DNA of 64,000 nucleotides from the NCBI RefSeq assembly GCF_001571045.1, contig NZ_BCSV01000003.1, positions 310,001 to 374,000 on the forward strand, given 5' to 3'. The notes beneath the pieces were generated by a model. That model did not search any database and had not been told where the DNA came from. It saw nothing but the letters and a program-made list of their open reading frames with translations. Positions 34,617 to 43,885 of the stretch are shown one piece after another. This DNA is from Curtobacterium ammoniigenes NBRC 101786 (GTDB taxonomy: Bacteria; Actinomycetota; Actinomycetes; Actinomycetales; Microbacteriaceae). Each line of letters begins with the position of its first letter. The first letter of the stretch is position 1. The translations under genes were made by a program, and so were the position numbers.

Positions 34617-35057
34617 CTACGCGAGCTTGGTGTACCGGACCCCAGCTTCGTGGTAGCCGCGCTTCTGGTAGAACCGGTGCGCGGAGTCGGTCGCCGCTGC
34701 AGACACCGCGCTGAGACGACGAGCCCCCTGCTCCCGGGCCCAGGACTCGAAGATCGCGAGCAACGCGGATCCGGTGCCTGCGTGTCGTGCGTCGTCGCGG
34801 ACGACGAGCAGCAGCAGTTGCGCGGTCGGCTCGTCGGCGCTGTACGCCCACGTCACCTGCGCGCCGGACACCGATGAGACACGCCCCGAGTCGTCGCGCG
34901 TCACCCAGGTTCGATGGCCCGCCGCAGGCGTCAGCCGCTCGAGCCGCCGACGCATCGCAGCGCTGTCCACGTCGTAGCCGAGCGTGCGCACCAACGCCGT
35001 GACGTCGTCGACATCGTCGTCCGACCAGACCGAGATCGCTTCGACGGCAAGAGTCAT
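34617..35057 (-). CDS. GNAT-family N-acetyltransferase
   Basis: 146 residues, one GNAT domain. The acetyl-CoA stretch is VVRDDARHAGTGSALLAIFE (about 89-108, a Q/RxxGxG/A-like pattern with Thr) and the C-terminal part is AHRFYQKRGYHEAG. The ATG at 35057 has TAGGGT (35065-35070) 7 bases upstream, a leaderless pattern. It lies next to the redox sigma operon on the same strand, 57 bases downstream of rsrA. Substrate unknown. Confidence 0.78.
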   Translation of the reverse strand: MTLAVEAISVWSDDDVDDVTALVRTLGYDVDSAAMRRRLERLTPAAGHRTWVTRDDSGRVSSVSGAQVTWAYSADEPTAQLLLLVVRDDARHAGTGSALLAIFESWAREQGARRLSAVSAAATDSAHRFYQKRGYHEAGVRYTKLA

Positions 35058-35114
35058 GAAATCGACCCTAGCGGGCCGAATCCGATCCACGAATTCGCGC
35101 CCCGACTCGATTGA

Positions 35115-35357
35115 TCAGTGCGTGGACTGTTCGGCACGGATGCGGGCAAGCACCTGGATCCGGAGCGCTTCGGGCGCTTCCTCACGGCAAGCCCGTTTGA
35201 CCGTCTCCATCAGCACCGCGCCGACGCGGTGCTCTTCGGAGCATTCGACGCAGGTCTCCATGTGCGCCCGAATGTCCGCCACGTCGTCGCCACGCAACTC
35301 GTTGTGCAGAAACTCTTCGAGCTCGGCTCGTGCCTTGGCGCAATCGCAGCCGCTCAT
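35115..35357 (-). CDS. rsrA: RsrA-like zinc-binding anti-sigma factor (mycothiol system)
   Basis: An 80-residue ZAS-family anti-sigma factor. The zinc motif HxxxCxxC is His32-Cys36-Cys39 ([13 protein letters not shown]), and further Cys residues occur near the N-terminus (Cys4, Cys6). In relatives, disulfide formation among these Cys ejects zinc and frees the sigma factor. Its ATG overlaps the sigma gene's stop (ATGA), the expected arrangement. It should bind and silence the SigR-like sigma factor under reducing conditions. Confidence 0.92.
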   Translation of the reverse strand: MSGCDCAKARAELEEFLHNELRGDDVADIRAHMETCVECSEEHRVGAVLMETVKRACREEAPEALRIQVLARIRAEQSTH

Positions 35358-36109
35358 CGCGCGCTCCTTCCGCTGGTGCCCGCCGGGGCGGACGCGGTGC
35401 GCCCTCGGCCGCGCATCGTCGACGTCGACGTCGCGTCCGGAACCACACCGGTTTCTCTCGCATGGTCGGCCAGCAGTCCGCGCAGCAGACGACGGCCACG
35501 GTGCAGGCGGGACATCACTGTTCCCACCGGTGTCTTCATGATGTCGGCGATCTCCTGATACGAGAAGCCCTCGACGTCGGCAAAGTAGACGGCCATGCGG
35601 AAGTCCTCCGGGATCGCCTGCAACGCGTCCTTCACCGCGGACGACGGGAGGTGATCAATCGCGTCGGCTTCCGCCGACCGGGACGATCCGCCCTGCGTCA
35701 CGCTCTCGGCGCCACCGAGCTGCCAGTCCTCGAGCTCGTCGATGGTCCCCTGGTAGGGGTTGCGCTGGTTCTTCCGGTAGGTATTGATGAACGTGTTCGT
35801 CAGGATGCGGTAGAGCCACGCCTTCAGGTTGGTGCCCTGCCGGAAGCTCCGGAACGCCGCGAACGCCTTGACGAACGTTTCCTGGACCAGATCGGAGGCG
35901 TCCGCCGGGTTCCGGGTCATCCGCATGGCCGCGCCGTACAGCTGGTCCATGAACGGGAGCGCCTGGGTCTCGAAGAGGTCGCGGAGCTCGTCCTCCGACA
36001 CGGTCGTCGCATCCACGACGTCAGCGCCGTCTTCCAGCTCGATCGCGTCGAGTTGCTCTTCGGTGTCGCGCAGGAGCTGCTCGTGCTCCGGCTCACGGTC
36101 CTCGGTCAT
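35354..36109 (-). CDS. sigR: SigR/SigH-type group 4 sigma factor (thiol-oxidative stress)
   Basis: 251 residues from the ATG at 36109. Region 2 has [25 protein letters not shown] and the Arg/Trp-rich [22 protein letters not shown]; region 4 has [22 protein letters not shown] and [12 protein letters not shown]. These closely match Streptomyces SigR. A -10-like TAGACT (36118-36123) 8 bases upstream gives a near-leaderless short form. A second ATG at 36205 with a GGGAGGG ribosome binding site would add 32 residues when transcribed from the SigR-like promoter further upstream. RsrA follows with a 4-base overlap. Confidence 0.93.
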   Translation of the reverse strand: MTEDREPEHEQLLRDTEEQLDAIELEDGADVVDATTVSEDELRDLFETQALPFMDQLYGAAMRMTRNPADASDLVQETFVKAFAAFRSFRQGTNLKAWLYRILTNTFINTYRKNQRNPYQGTIDELEDWQLGGAESVTQGGSSRSAEADAIDHLPSSAVKDALQAIPEDFRMAVYFADVEGFSYQEIADIMKTPVGTVMSRLHRGRRLLRGLLADHARETGVVPDATSTSTMRGRGRTASAPAGTSGRSAR

Positions 36110-36222
36110 CGCCCGCCAGTCTAGGCGGACGACCCGAGCGAGCATCCCGGCGTCGAACGCGCTGGCCCGCGGCGGTGCGACGGGTGTCGCGAGTGTCATC
36201 ACCATGTCCCTCCCGGGGTCGG

Positions 36223-36228
36223 TACTGT
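36223..36228 (+). promoter_or_regulatory. -10 element (TACTGT) of aroA
   Basis: TACTGT is 9 bases before the aroA ATG at 36238, giving a message with at most a few [12 protein letters not shown] bases. It interleaves with the divergent SigR-type promoter at 36233-36259. Confidence 0.4.
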
Positions 36229-36232
36229 TGTG

Positions 36233-36259
36233 AACCGATGGAGGCCACGCCCAATTCCC
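36233..36259 (-). promoter_or_regulatory. SigR-type autoregulatory promoter of sigR
   Basis: On the minus strand GGGAAT (36259-36254) is followed after exactly 18 bases by GTT (36235-36233), matching the SigR consensus GGGAAT-N18-GTT. The -35 lies inside the first codons of divergent aroA. A transcript from it would include an upstream ATG at 36205 with a strong ribosome binding site. Confidence 0.8.
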
Positions 36260-37602
36260 GAACGCCCGCGCCCGATTTCTGGGCCGCACCGATCGCGACG
36301 CATGCGCTGGCGGGTGATGTGCGCCTCCCAGGGTCGAAGTCGCTGACGAACCGGGAGCTTGTCCTTGCCGCGCTCGCGGACGAGCCGGGGCGCCTGCACC
36401 TGCCCCTGTACTCCCGCGATTCCGCGCTCATGATCGATGGTCTGCGCGCCCTCGGCACCGATATCGCTCCGACCGGCGAAGTGGGCCCCTACGGCTCGGA
36501 CCTGCTGATCACCCCGGGTCCGCTGCGCGGGGACGTCCGCATCGACTGCGGCCTCGCGGGTACCGTGATGCGCTTCCTCCCACCGCTCGCCGCGCTCGCC
36601 GTCGGCGACGTCGTGTTCGACGGCGACGACGGTGCACGACGCCGGCCGATGCGACCCGTCATCGATGCCCTCCGCGCGCTCGACGTCGCGTTCCCGGACG
36701 ACGGGGGCGGCTCGCTCCCGTTCACGGTGCGCGGAACCGGCGCTGTCCACGGTGGCGCGATCGACATGGACGCCAGTGCGTCGTCGCAGTTCGTCTCCGC
36801 GCTCCTCCTGTCCGCGCCGCGGTTCACGAACGGACTCGTCCTCCGGCATGTCGGATCACGGCTGCCGAGCATCCCGCACATCGACATGACGATCGCTGCG
36901 CTCCGCGCGCGCGGCGTCACCGTCGACGTGCCCGCCTCCGGTGAATGGCATGTCCACCCCGGACCGATCCGCGCACTCGACGTCACGATCGAGCCGGACC
37001 TGTCGAACGCCGCGCCGTTCGCGATCGCCGCCCTCGTCGCTGGCGGTCGTGTTCGCATTCGCACCTGGCCGACGCAGACCACGCAGGTCGGCGCCGACCT
37101 CGAGACGCTCCTGCCGCGTTGGGGAGCCCGCGTCACGCGCGACGGCGACGATCTCGTGATCGACGGCGGCGATGGCGTCCGCGGCGGCGCAGAACTCCCG
37201 GGCGTCGACCTCGACCTCTCTCGCGGTGGGGAGCTCGCACCAGCGATCGTCGCGCTCTGCGCGCTCGCGTCGACGCCGTCGACGATCACCGGCATCGGCC
37301 ATCTTCGCGGGCACGAGACCGACCGGCTCGCCGCGCTCGCCGCCGATATCAACGGCTTGGGAGGCGCCGTCACCGAACTCGACGACGGCCTGCGCATCGA
37401 GCCGCGCCCGCTCCACGGCGGCGGATGGAAGGCGTTCGACGACCATCGCATGGCGACCGCCGGCGCGATCGTCGGACTCGCGGTGCCCGGGGTCGTCATC
37501 GACGACATCGGCTCGACCGGCAAGACGCTCCCGCAGTTCCCGGAGCTGTGGGCCGCGCTCGTCGCGGCGACACCCGCGGCGGGCACCGCGCGCGATCGGT
37601 GA
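36238..37602 (+). CDS. aroA: 3-phosphoshikimate 1-carboxyvinyltransferase (EPSP synthase)
   Basis: A 454-residue EPSP synthase, step six of the shikimate pathway to aromatic amino acids. The shikimate-phosphate/PEP motif [11 protein letters not shown] is at 30-40, [14 protein letters not shown] near 108, and [21 protein letters not shown] near the C-terminus. The length is normal. The ATG at 36238 has no ribosome binding site and a -10-like TACTGT 9 bases upstream. It is followed by rsgA and hisN, an order common in actinobacteria. Confidence 0.95.
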   Translation: MEATPNSRTPAPDFWAAPIATHALAGDVRLPGSKSLTNRELVLAALADEPGRLHLPLYSRDSALMIDGLRALGTDIAPTGEVGPYGSDLLITPGPLRGDVRIDCGLAGTVMRFLPPLAALAVGDVVFDGDDGARRRPMRPVIDALRALDVAFPDDGGGSLPFTVRGTGAVHGGAIDMDASASSQFVSALLLSAPRFTNGLVLRHVGSRLPSIPHIDMTIAALRARGVTVDVPASGEWHVHPGPIRALDVTIEPDLSNAAPFAIAALVAGGRVRIRTWPTQTTQVGADLETLLPRWGARVTRDGDDLVIDGGDGVRGGAELPGVDLDLSRGGELAPAIVALCALASTPSTITGIGHLRGHETDRLAALAADINGLGGAVTELDDGLRIEPRPLHGGGWKAFDDHRMATAGAIVGLAVPGVVIDDIGSTGKTLPQFPELWAALVAATPAAGTARDR

Positions 37603-37612
37603 CGAGTCGGCG

Positions 37613-38674
37613 ATGAGCTGGTGGGAAGATACCGACGCGGATGACGACGATGAGCCGTGGGGCGCGTTCGACGAATCCTCGGCGCGGGTGCGCCCGAACC
37701 CGAAGGGCTCGCGGCCTCGAACCAAGGTTCGCCCAGCACATCAGGACGCCACACCGGGCTGGGTGACCGGCGTCGACCGGGGTCGATACGCGGTCCTCAT
37801 CGACCAGGGACTCGCTGGCGCCGACGGCCGCACCGTCGTCGCGACAAAAGCCCGTGAGCTCGGCCGGAAGTCGGTGGTCACCGGCGATCATGTCTCCCTC
37901 GTGGGCGACCTGTCCGGCGAGCCGGGCACACTCGCGCGGGTCGTGCGCGTCGCCGACCGAACGACCTTCCTGCGCCGGAGCGCCGACGACACGGATGATG
38001 TCGAGCGTGTCATCGTCGCGAACGCCGACCAGCTGCTCATCGTCGTCGCGGCGGCGGATCCCGAGCCGCGCCCTCGCCTCGTGGACCGGTATCTCGTGGC
38101 CGCCTTCGACGCCGGCCTCGATCCGATCCTGTGCATCACGAAGACCGATCGCGCCGACCCAGGATCGTTCCTCGATCACTTCGCCTGCCTTGATCTCCGG
38201 ATCGTGACGAGCGCGCGGGACGCCGTGCCGCTCGACGCCTTCCACACCGTCCTCGACGGTCACGTCACCGTCGCGGTCGGCCACTCCGGTGTCGGGAAGT
38301 CGACGCTCGTCAACGCACTGACCGGCGCCGATCGAGCCACGGGCGTGGTCAACGCCGTGACCGGACGCGGACGACACACGTCGTCATCCTCCGTCGCCCT
38401 GCGCGTTCGCGACGGCGGCTGGATCATCGATACGCCCGGAGTGCGATCATTCGGCCTCGGTCATATCGACCCGGCGAACGTGTTCCGCGCGTTCGCCGCC
38501 CATGCCGTGCCGGTCCGCCCGCCAGCCGACGGGATACCGCTCGCCGAAGCCCACGACTGGGAGATCGTCGATCGCGTCGCCGAGGGCGAGCTCGGACCGA
38601 CCGGCGTCGAGCGACTGGACTCGTTCCGCGCCCTGCTTACCGCGCTGGGAGAAGACGACCCTGCAACAGAGTGA
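37613..38674 (+). CDS. rsgA: Ribosome small-subunit-dependent GTPase A, zinc-site Cys residues absent
   Basis: A 353-residue circularly permuted GTPase that acts in late 30S maturation. An acidic N-terminus (1-30) precedes an OB-like domain, then G4 ITKTD, G5-like TSARDAV, G1 GHSGVGKST and G3 IDTPG, the permuted order. The C-terminal domain normally has a Cys/His zinc site; here the segment after DTPG contains no Cys at all (SFGLGHIDPANVFRAFAAHA). The ATG at 37613 is 10 bases after the aroA stop, so the two are co-transcribed. Function is probably retained with an altered rRNA-contact domain. Confidence 0.92.
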   Translation: MSWWEDTDADDDDEPWGAFDESSARVRPNPKGSRPRTKVRPAHQDATPGWVTGVDRGRYAVLIDQGLAGADGRTVVATKARELGRKSVVTGDHVSLVGDLSGEPGTLARVVRVADRTTFLRRSADDTDDVERVIVANADQLLIVVAAADPEPRPRLVDRYLVAAFDAGLDPILCITKTDRADPGSFLDHFACLDLRIVTSARDAVPLDAFHTVLDGHVTVAVGHSGVGKSTLVNALTGADRATGVVNAVTGRGRHTSSSSVALRVRDGGWIIDTPGVRSFGLGHIDPANVFRAFAAHAVPVRPPADGIPLAEAHDWEIVDRVAEGELGPTGVERLDSFRALLTALGEDDPATE

Positions 38675-38694
38675 CCGCGTCGAACAACGCGGTC
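38673..38694 (+). terminator. Hairpin at the rsgA stop codon
   Basis: A 7-base stem GACCGCG/CGCGGTC (38673-38679 with 38688-38694, 8-base loop) starts within the rsgA stop codon and lies just upstream of the hisN promoter-like TAGGCT. It may partly separate the two genes. Confidence 0.35.
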
Positions 38695-38719
38695 CCGGTG
38701 AGCCGATAGGCTCCCCGGT

Positions 38720-39544
38720 GTGACCGAGTCTCCCGAGAGCCAGTGGGAATCTGACCTCAGTTTCGCGCTGCACCTCGCGGATCTCGCTGATGCCATCAGC
38801 CTCGACCGGTATCGCGCTGCCGACCTCCACGTCGACCTCAAAGCCGACAGAACGCACGTGACCGACGCCGACCAAGCCGTCGAGCGTGCACTGCGGGCGG
38901 CGCTCGCCGACGCGCGACCGAACGACGCGTTCCTCGGCGAGGAGACAGCGGCCACCGAAGGGAGCCCGGTCGCGGAGCAGGGCGGTCGGCAGTGGATCAT
39001 CGACCCCATTGACGGGACCGCCAATTATCTCCGCGGCGTTCCGGTCTGGGCCACGCTGATCGCGCTCGTGGACGGCGGCATTCCCCGCGTCGGTGTGGTG
39101 AGCGCGCCCGCCCTCGGCCGGCGATGGTGGGCGGCAACCGATGCGGGAGCATGGACGTCTGACTTCCTCGATCCAAGCAACCCGCGCCGGATCCGCGTTT
39201 CGGGGATCCGCGAACTGGACCAGGCGTCGCTCAGCTACAACAGCCTCCAGCAGTGGGACGACGCAGCCCGGCTGCCCGCACTCCTCTCGCTCGCCCGGCA
39301 GGTCTGGCGCACGCGCGCCTACGGCGACATGTGGTCGTACATGCTCGTCGCCGAGGGCGCCCTCGACATCGCGGGAGAGCCAGACCTCCGACCGTGGGAC
39401 ATGGCAGCCCTCGCGCCGATCGTCGAGGAGGCGGGCGGGCGGTTCAGCTCGCTTGACGGCGAGGAGGGCCCGTGGCACGGGAGCGCCCTGGCCACGAACG
39501 GCCACCTGCACAGGGCAGCGCTCGACGGGCTCCGCGGGACGTAA
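38720..39544 (+). CDS. hisN: Histidinol-phosphatase, inositol-monophosphatase type
   Basis: A 274-residue Mg2+-dependent phosphatase of the IMPase superfamily. The metal motifs are GEE (Glu74, Glu75), IDPIDGTANY (Asp95, Asp98) and a C-terminal PWDMAALAPIVEEAGG. Position after aroA-rsgA is typical of actinobacterial HisN-type histidinol-phosphatases; the histidine role rests on this context and family, since IMPase-fold enzymes overlap in substrate. The GTG at 38720 has TAGGCT (38707-38712) 7 bases upstream and no ribosome binding site. Confidence 0.8.
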   Translation: MTESPESQWESDLSFALHLADLADAISLDRYRAADLHVDLKADRTHVTDADQAVERALRAALADARPNDAFLGEETAATEGSPVAEQGGRQWIIDPIDGTANYLRGVPVWATLIALVDGGIPRVGVVSAPALGRRWWAATDAGAWTSDFLDPSNPRRIRVSGIRELDQASLSYNSLQQWDDAARLPALLSLARQVWRTRAYGDMWSYMLVAEGALDIAGEPDLRPWDMAALAPIVEEAGGRFSSLDGEEGPWHGSALATNGHLHRAALDGLRGT

Positions 39545-39876
39545 GTCCCGGACTCAGCGCTTGTGCCCCCAAACTGGGGGCATGTCGCTCCGAGCAATCC
39601 AAGAACGGTCTGTCGCTCACCTCCGAACCTGAGTTATCGTTAAGCCAAGAAGCTCGGCTGGTCCGACTCGCGGCGTACCCCACAGCGCGAACGGTGTCGA
39701 TCGAGTTCCGATACCCGTTCTTTCGTCGAACTGCCCTAACCCGAGGGGTGACCATGACGATTCCTTCGTCGACCCATGCCACCGGCGCTCCCCCAGGCGC
39801 CCACGCTCCACATCGCGCGTCGCTCGAGACCGTTCGAGAACGCGCCCATGGTCTCTGCCGAGCGCGGTGAGCCACG
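39545..39876 (+). promoter_or_regulatory. 332-base leader region of the LuxR/ATPase regulator gene
   Basis: This stretch has no long gene. It holds a tight 7-base hairpin GCCCCCA/TGGGGGC (39565-39581, 3-base loop), an AT-richer patch around GAGTTATCGTTAAG (39631-39644) with a TATCGT that could be a -10, and a 38-codon frame just before the regulator. The hairpin may end hisN transcripts or be an operator. Confidence 0.35.
39754..39870 (+). CDS. Possible 38-residue leader peptide upstream of the LuxR/ATPase regulator
   Basis: The ATG at 39754 has a clear ribosome binding site (GAGGGG, 39742-39747), better than that of the regulator gene. The frame encodes 38 residues and stops 6 bases before the regulator's ATG, so [11 protein letters not shown] may be coupled. 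The product starts MTIPSSTHATGAPPG and is rich in Ala, His and Arg, without known features. It could also be a remnant of a longer regulator N-terminus. Confidence 0.35.
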   Translation: MTIPSSTHATGAPPGAHAPHRASLETVRERAHGLCRAR

Positions 39877-42546
39877 ATGGAGATCACCGGCCGAGAACCC
39901 GAAATCGACCGGATCGCGGCCCTCGCCGCGCTCCCCCGAGAGTCCGCACTGCTCGTCGTCGGTGAACCCGGCGTCGGAAAGACCGCGCTCCTCGAAGCCG
40001 TGGCGCTCCGCGTCACGCTCCCTGTCGTCCGTGTCGCCGTCAGCGGCCGCGAAGAGGAGTGGTCCCGTTCCGGCGTCTCCGCGCTCTTCGCCGCCTTCGA
40101 TCACGATGGCGCAGCCGAGCTGAGTGCTCGCTTCGCCCGCGATGAGGATCCTCGCATCCACGGACTCGCCGCCGGCCAGGAGTTCGTCGCGTCGATCCAC
40201 TCGCTGCGCCTCCCACCGACGCTCGTGCTCATCGACGACCTCGACCGGATGGATGCGGCGAGCGTCGAACTCGTCGGCTTCCTGGCGACGCGACTGGCGG
40301 GCACAGCGATCCGCCTGGTCGCGAGTCTCCGTCGGCACCGCGCCGATGGAGCCATGCGATCGGTGCCCGTCATGCATCTCGGTCCGTTGGCGTTCGACGA
40401 CGCGCTCACCGCAGTGCGATCGCACGCGACCGCCGATCTCGCGGACGGCGTCGCAGCAATCATCGCTGCGGAGACCGGCGGCAACCCCCAGGCCATCCAC
40501 GAGCAGATCCACCACCTTCGGCCCGAACAGCTGAGCGGTGTCGACCCGATCCCGATGCCGCTGCGCCCGACTCCGGTCGTCGAGGCGATCGCGCTGCATG
40601 CGCTCAGCGATCGCACGCAGGACGACGTCGCCGTCTTGACTCGCCTCGCACTGGCCCCGGTGATGCGCGTTCCCATCGCAGGGATCGATCGCGACGCCCT
40701 CGACGATCTCGCCGACGCCGGACTCGTCGATCTCCACGGGCAATATGCGTGGGTGCGCGATCCGCATCTGCGGTCGTACCTGCACTGGCGGACGTCGGCG
40801 CGCGATCGACGGGAATCACACGCGGAACTTGTCGCGTCGACGGATGGACGAGCGCCGCGACAGCATCTCTGGCATCGGAGCTACACATCCGAGCACGTCG
40901 ACCCGATCCCCCTGCTCGACGCCGCGCGATCCTATGCGCTCGAGGGGCTCCCCCGCGTCGCCGTCGCCTTCGCGGAGCGTGCGCTGACCGCCGGGTCGCT
41001 GTCCGGTTCCGCCGATCAGGATGCGCTCCTCGCCCTCGGCGAGGCGCTCGCCGGGCAGGGGCGGATTGCACTCGCCGACCGCTACCTGCAGATGAGCCAG
41101 CCGCATCGACGGCTCCCGGCCGAGGCACGGCGTCTGCGTCTGCAATACATCACCGAGTACCTCGCGGGCGATCACGTCCACGCCGACGAACTCCTCGCGC
41201 CCTTCGACGTGCAGGACAGTGACGAAGCCGAGACCTACGTCGGCCTCCTTGCGCTCGTCGCGGCGTTCCGAGCGCAGGAATGGGACCTCGACGGGGCGCG
41301 CGACCTCCTGCAGCGCACGCAGTCGCTCCATGACGTCGCAAGCCCCGCGACGAAGCAGCTCATCGGCGCCACCCACGACCTCATCCGGTCGATCGATGGC
41401 GAGCTTCCGCCGGACCAGGCGCTGTACGACGGGCTCGCCGCGAGCGCGCTATCGGCGCTCAGCGATCTGACCCTCATTCTGCTCGGTTGCGCATTGAGCA
41501 CGGGCGAACGGTACCGGAGCGCCCGTCGCGTGTTCTCGCTCCTGCTCGGCCGCACCGGCTCGAGCGCGCCGATCTGGGCGGAGGCAGTCCGAGCGCTCTC
41601 CGCGCTGAACGAGATCCGTGCCGGCAACTTCCGGCAGGCGATCCGGATCGTCGACCAATGGGAGGCAACCCGTCGCGACGGCGAGCGGGTGTTCCCGAGC
41701 GATTTCGCGCTGGCGCTCGCTTGGCGCGATCATGTCGAGGGACGGTCCGAAGCGGCGATCGAACGCATCGATGCCGCACTCGGGATGCGCCCGAGCACGC
41801 AGGGCTGGAGTTCCAGTGCGCGGCTCCACGCGCTCCGCGGCCGCATCCTCCTGCTCGACGGCAACCCAGAGGCAGCGATCCCGGCGCTCGAGGCGGCGGA
41901 TGCACTCGCACGAGGAATTCGAAACCCAGCACTCCTCCGTCATCTCGCGGACCTCGTCGAAGCACTTGTCCGCGCTGGCCGGCCGGACGAGGCGCGCCGG
42001 ATCGCCGCGCGACTCGCGGCCGATCATCACGCCAGGCCAACGCGATGGGGCGCGATCGCGCTCGCACGCTGCATGGCGCTGGTCGCAGAGCCGCCATTCC
42101 GCACGGACGCGATCGCGCGGGCGCTCGACGTCTTCGAGCCGGCGGACTCGCCCTACGAGCGCGCCCGGTCATCCGCGGCACTCGCTGCCGTCGATGCGCC
42201 GGACCGCTGCGAACGGCACGTGGCCGCCGCTGCGGCCGCGTTCGAGGCGGCGGGCATGCGCTACCGACCGCGCCGTCGGCCGGTCGCCGTCCAAGAACAG
42301 CAGCATGTCGTTGCCGAGCTCACGCCGGTTCCCGCGACGCCGAGCGACCCGACGCCCTCGGCGATCTTGACGATGCTGACGGCCGAGGAGCGCGCGGTCG
42401 TGCAGAAGGTCACGCAGGGGTACCGGAACAAGGAGATCGCGACCTCGCTGTACATGTCCCAGCGCACCGTCGAGCTCCGGCTGACGCAGATCTATCGGAA
42501 GGTCGGCGCCCGGTCACGGTCGCATCTCGTGGCGCTGCTCACCTGA
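39877..42546 (+). CDS. Large ATP-binding LuxR-family (LAL-type) transcriptional regulator
   Basis: 889 residues. The N-terminus carries an AAA/STAND-type ATPase with Walker A GEPGVGKTA (29-37) and Walker B LVLIDDLDRMD near 117. A long helical, TPR-like middle (about 330-800) precedes a LuxR helix-turn-helix (about 830-889; LTAEERAVVQKVTQGYRNKEIA, SQRTVELRLTQIYRKVGARSR). Such LAL proteins are ATP-dependent activators of metabolite or polysaccharide genes. No ribosome binding site is seen; coupling to an upstream 38-codon frame is possible. It ends 70 bases from the converging glycosyltransferase gene of an exopolysaccharide locus, which makes it a candidate regulator of that locus. Confidence 0.85.
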   Translation: MEITGREPEIDRIAALAALPRESALLVVGEPGVGKTALLEAVALRVTLPVVRVAVSGREEEWSRSGVSALFAAFDHDGAAELSARFARDEDPRIHGLAAGQEFVASIHSLRLPPTLVLIDDLDRMDAASVELVGFLATRLAGTAIRLVASLRRHRADGAMRSVPVMHLGPLAFDDALTAVRSHATADLADGVAAIIAAETGGNPQAIHEQIHHLRPEQLSGVDPIPMPLRPTPVVEAIALHALSDRTQDDVAVLTRLALAPVMRVPIAGIDRDALDDLADAGLVDLHGQYAWVRDPHLRSYLHWRTSARDRRESHAELVASTDGRAPRQHLWHRSYTSEHVDPIPLLDAARSYALEGLPRVAVAFAERALTAGSLSGSADQDALLALGEALAGQGRIALADRYLQMSQPHRRLPAEARRLRLQYITEYLAGDHVHADELLAPFDVQDSDEAETYVGLLALVAAFRAQEWDLDGARDLLQRTQSLHDVASPATKQLIGATHDLIRSIDGELPPDQALYDGLAASALSALSDLTLILLGCALSTGERYRSARRVFSLLLGRTGSSAPIWAEAVRALSALNEIRAGNFRQAIRIVDQWEATRRDGERVFPSDFALALAWRDHVEGRSEAAIERIDAALGMRPSTQGWSSSARLHALRGRILLLDGNPEAAIPALEAADALARGIRNPALLRHLADLVEALVRAGRPDEARRIAARLAADHHARPTRWGAIALARCMALVAEPPFRTDAIARALDVFEPADSPYERARSSAALAAVDAPDRCERHVAAAAAAFEAAGMRYRPRRRPVAVQEQQHVVAELTPVPATPSDPTPSAILTMLTAEERAVVQKVTQGYRNKEIATSLYMSQRTVELRLTQIYRKVGARSRSHLVALLT

Positions 42547-42616
42547 CGACGACCGAGCCCCGCCCGGCACACCGCCGCGAACGGCGACCGAGGGTCACCG
42601 ATGCGGTGCGCCGCCC

Positions 42617-43885
42617 TCAGGCGGAGGAGCTCGCCAACCGTCTCGTCGGCGAGTGCCAGACGCCCGACGAGGTCCCGCGGAAGGCCATGAGCAGTGCCCG
42701 CAGGCACAGATACGAGTCGAGGATCCTGATCAGCGGGAAGATGACTCCGAACACGATGTAGATCGGGCGTCGTGCAACCACGGCAACGAGCAGTGTGAGC
42801 ACGTAGTCCGGGAGCAGCACCCCGATCACGATTCCGAGTACCGGGTCGAATTGGAGGATCTCCCCCGGGAGCGGGCCGCCGACACCGAGATCGATGAGCA
42901 CGCCGGCTGTCGCCGCCGCGGCGAGCGCCGGCAGGATCGCAAGCATCATGAGGCTCGATGTGAGCAGTTCCGCCACGAAGAGCGACGTGGCCGCGCCGAA
43001 GCGGGTGAGGCCCACACGATGGCGCTTCAGCGTCTGCCAGAAGCCGAGGTTCCAGCGGCGCACCTGCTTGGCGTAATCGCGCAGGGTGTCCGGGTCTTGC
43101 GTGTAGGCGATCGCCGCGCCAGGACGGAAGGCGATGCGTCCGAGCCGTTTCGCGTGCACTTCGAACGTCATGTTGAAGTCTTCGATCGCAAGCCCCTCTG
43201 CTGTGATGTCGATGTCCTTCAGCACGCGGGTGCGGTACATGCTGGCGAAGCCGGGCACGATCGCGACGACGTTCGCGTGCCGTGACGCCTGCCCGAATTT
43301 CTGGAGGTACTGCACCGCGACGTAGACGCGCTCGCGGTAGGCGACCAACAGCCTCCCGACCAGTGAGGAGGCGTTCGGGTCGACGATCGTCGTCGCGCGT
43401 CCGGCGACCGCGACGATGTCGGGCGCGTCGAATTCACGCAGGCCGGTCGTGAAGTAGTCCGGAGAAAGGTGCGTGTCCGCATCGAGGAGCATCAGCACCT
43501 CGAAGCGTTCCGCGATCCGGAAGTGCTCGATGGCCGCGGCGATCGCGCCTGCCTTGCCGCGATTCGGGTGAAGGTCCCATACCTGCGCACCCGCGGCTCG
43601 GGCGATGGCGACGGTGTCGTCGGTCGACCCGTCGGAGACGACGAACACCTGCGTCGGGGCCACGTGCTCGATGGCGGAACGGATCGTGCGTTCGATGACG
43701 AGCGCTTCGTTGTGTGCCGCGACGAGGATCGCGACCTGATCGATCGTTGGAGCGACGCTGCTGTCAGGCGCTCGCTCGATCCGGCGCGGGCCCTGTGCGC
43801 GAATGAATCGGACCAGCCCGACGGTGGTCCACACGATGGTGTTCACGCCGAGGACGAGCACGAGTGCGATGCAGAAAGCAAGCAT
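42617..43885 (-). CDS. Processive family-2 glycosyltransferase (polysaccharide synthase)
   Basis: A 422-residue membrane GT2 synthase resembling NodC/PgaC/hyaluronan-synthase-type enzymes. One N-terminal helix (about 3-28) is followed by the GT-A domain with VSDGSTDD (Asp85), the metal triad LLDADTH (Asp135, Asp137), the acceptor-base motif AIEDFN (Asp236) and QVRRW (274-278), the processivity signature. Three or more C-terminal helices follow. It should polymerise an activated sugar and extrude it. The ATG has TACGGT (43892-43897) 6 bases upstream. It is divergent from the UDP-sugar operon, which would supply precursors. Confidence 0.86.
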   Translation of the reverse strand: MLAFCIALVLVLGVNTIVWTTVGLVRFIRAQGPRRIERAPDSSVAPTIDQVAILVAAHNEALVIERTIRSAIEHVAPTQVFVVSDGSTDDTVAIARAAGAQVWDLHPNRGKAGAIAAAIEHFRIAERFEVLMLLDADTHLSPDYFTTGLREFDAPDIVAVAGRATTIVDPNASSLVGRLLVAYRERVYVAVQYLQKFGQASRHANVVAIVPGFASMYRTRVLKDIDITAEGLAIEDFNMTFEVHAKRLGRIAFRPGAAIAYTQDPDTLRDYAKQVRRWNLGFWQTLKRHRVGLTRFGAATSLFVAELLTSSLMMLAILPALAAAATAGVLIDLGVGGPLPGEILQFDPVLGIVIGVLLPDYVLTLLVAVVARRPIYIVFGVIFPLIRILDSYLCLRALLMAFRGTSSGVWHSPTRRLASSSA

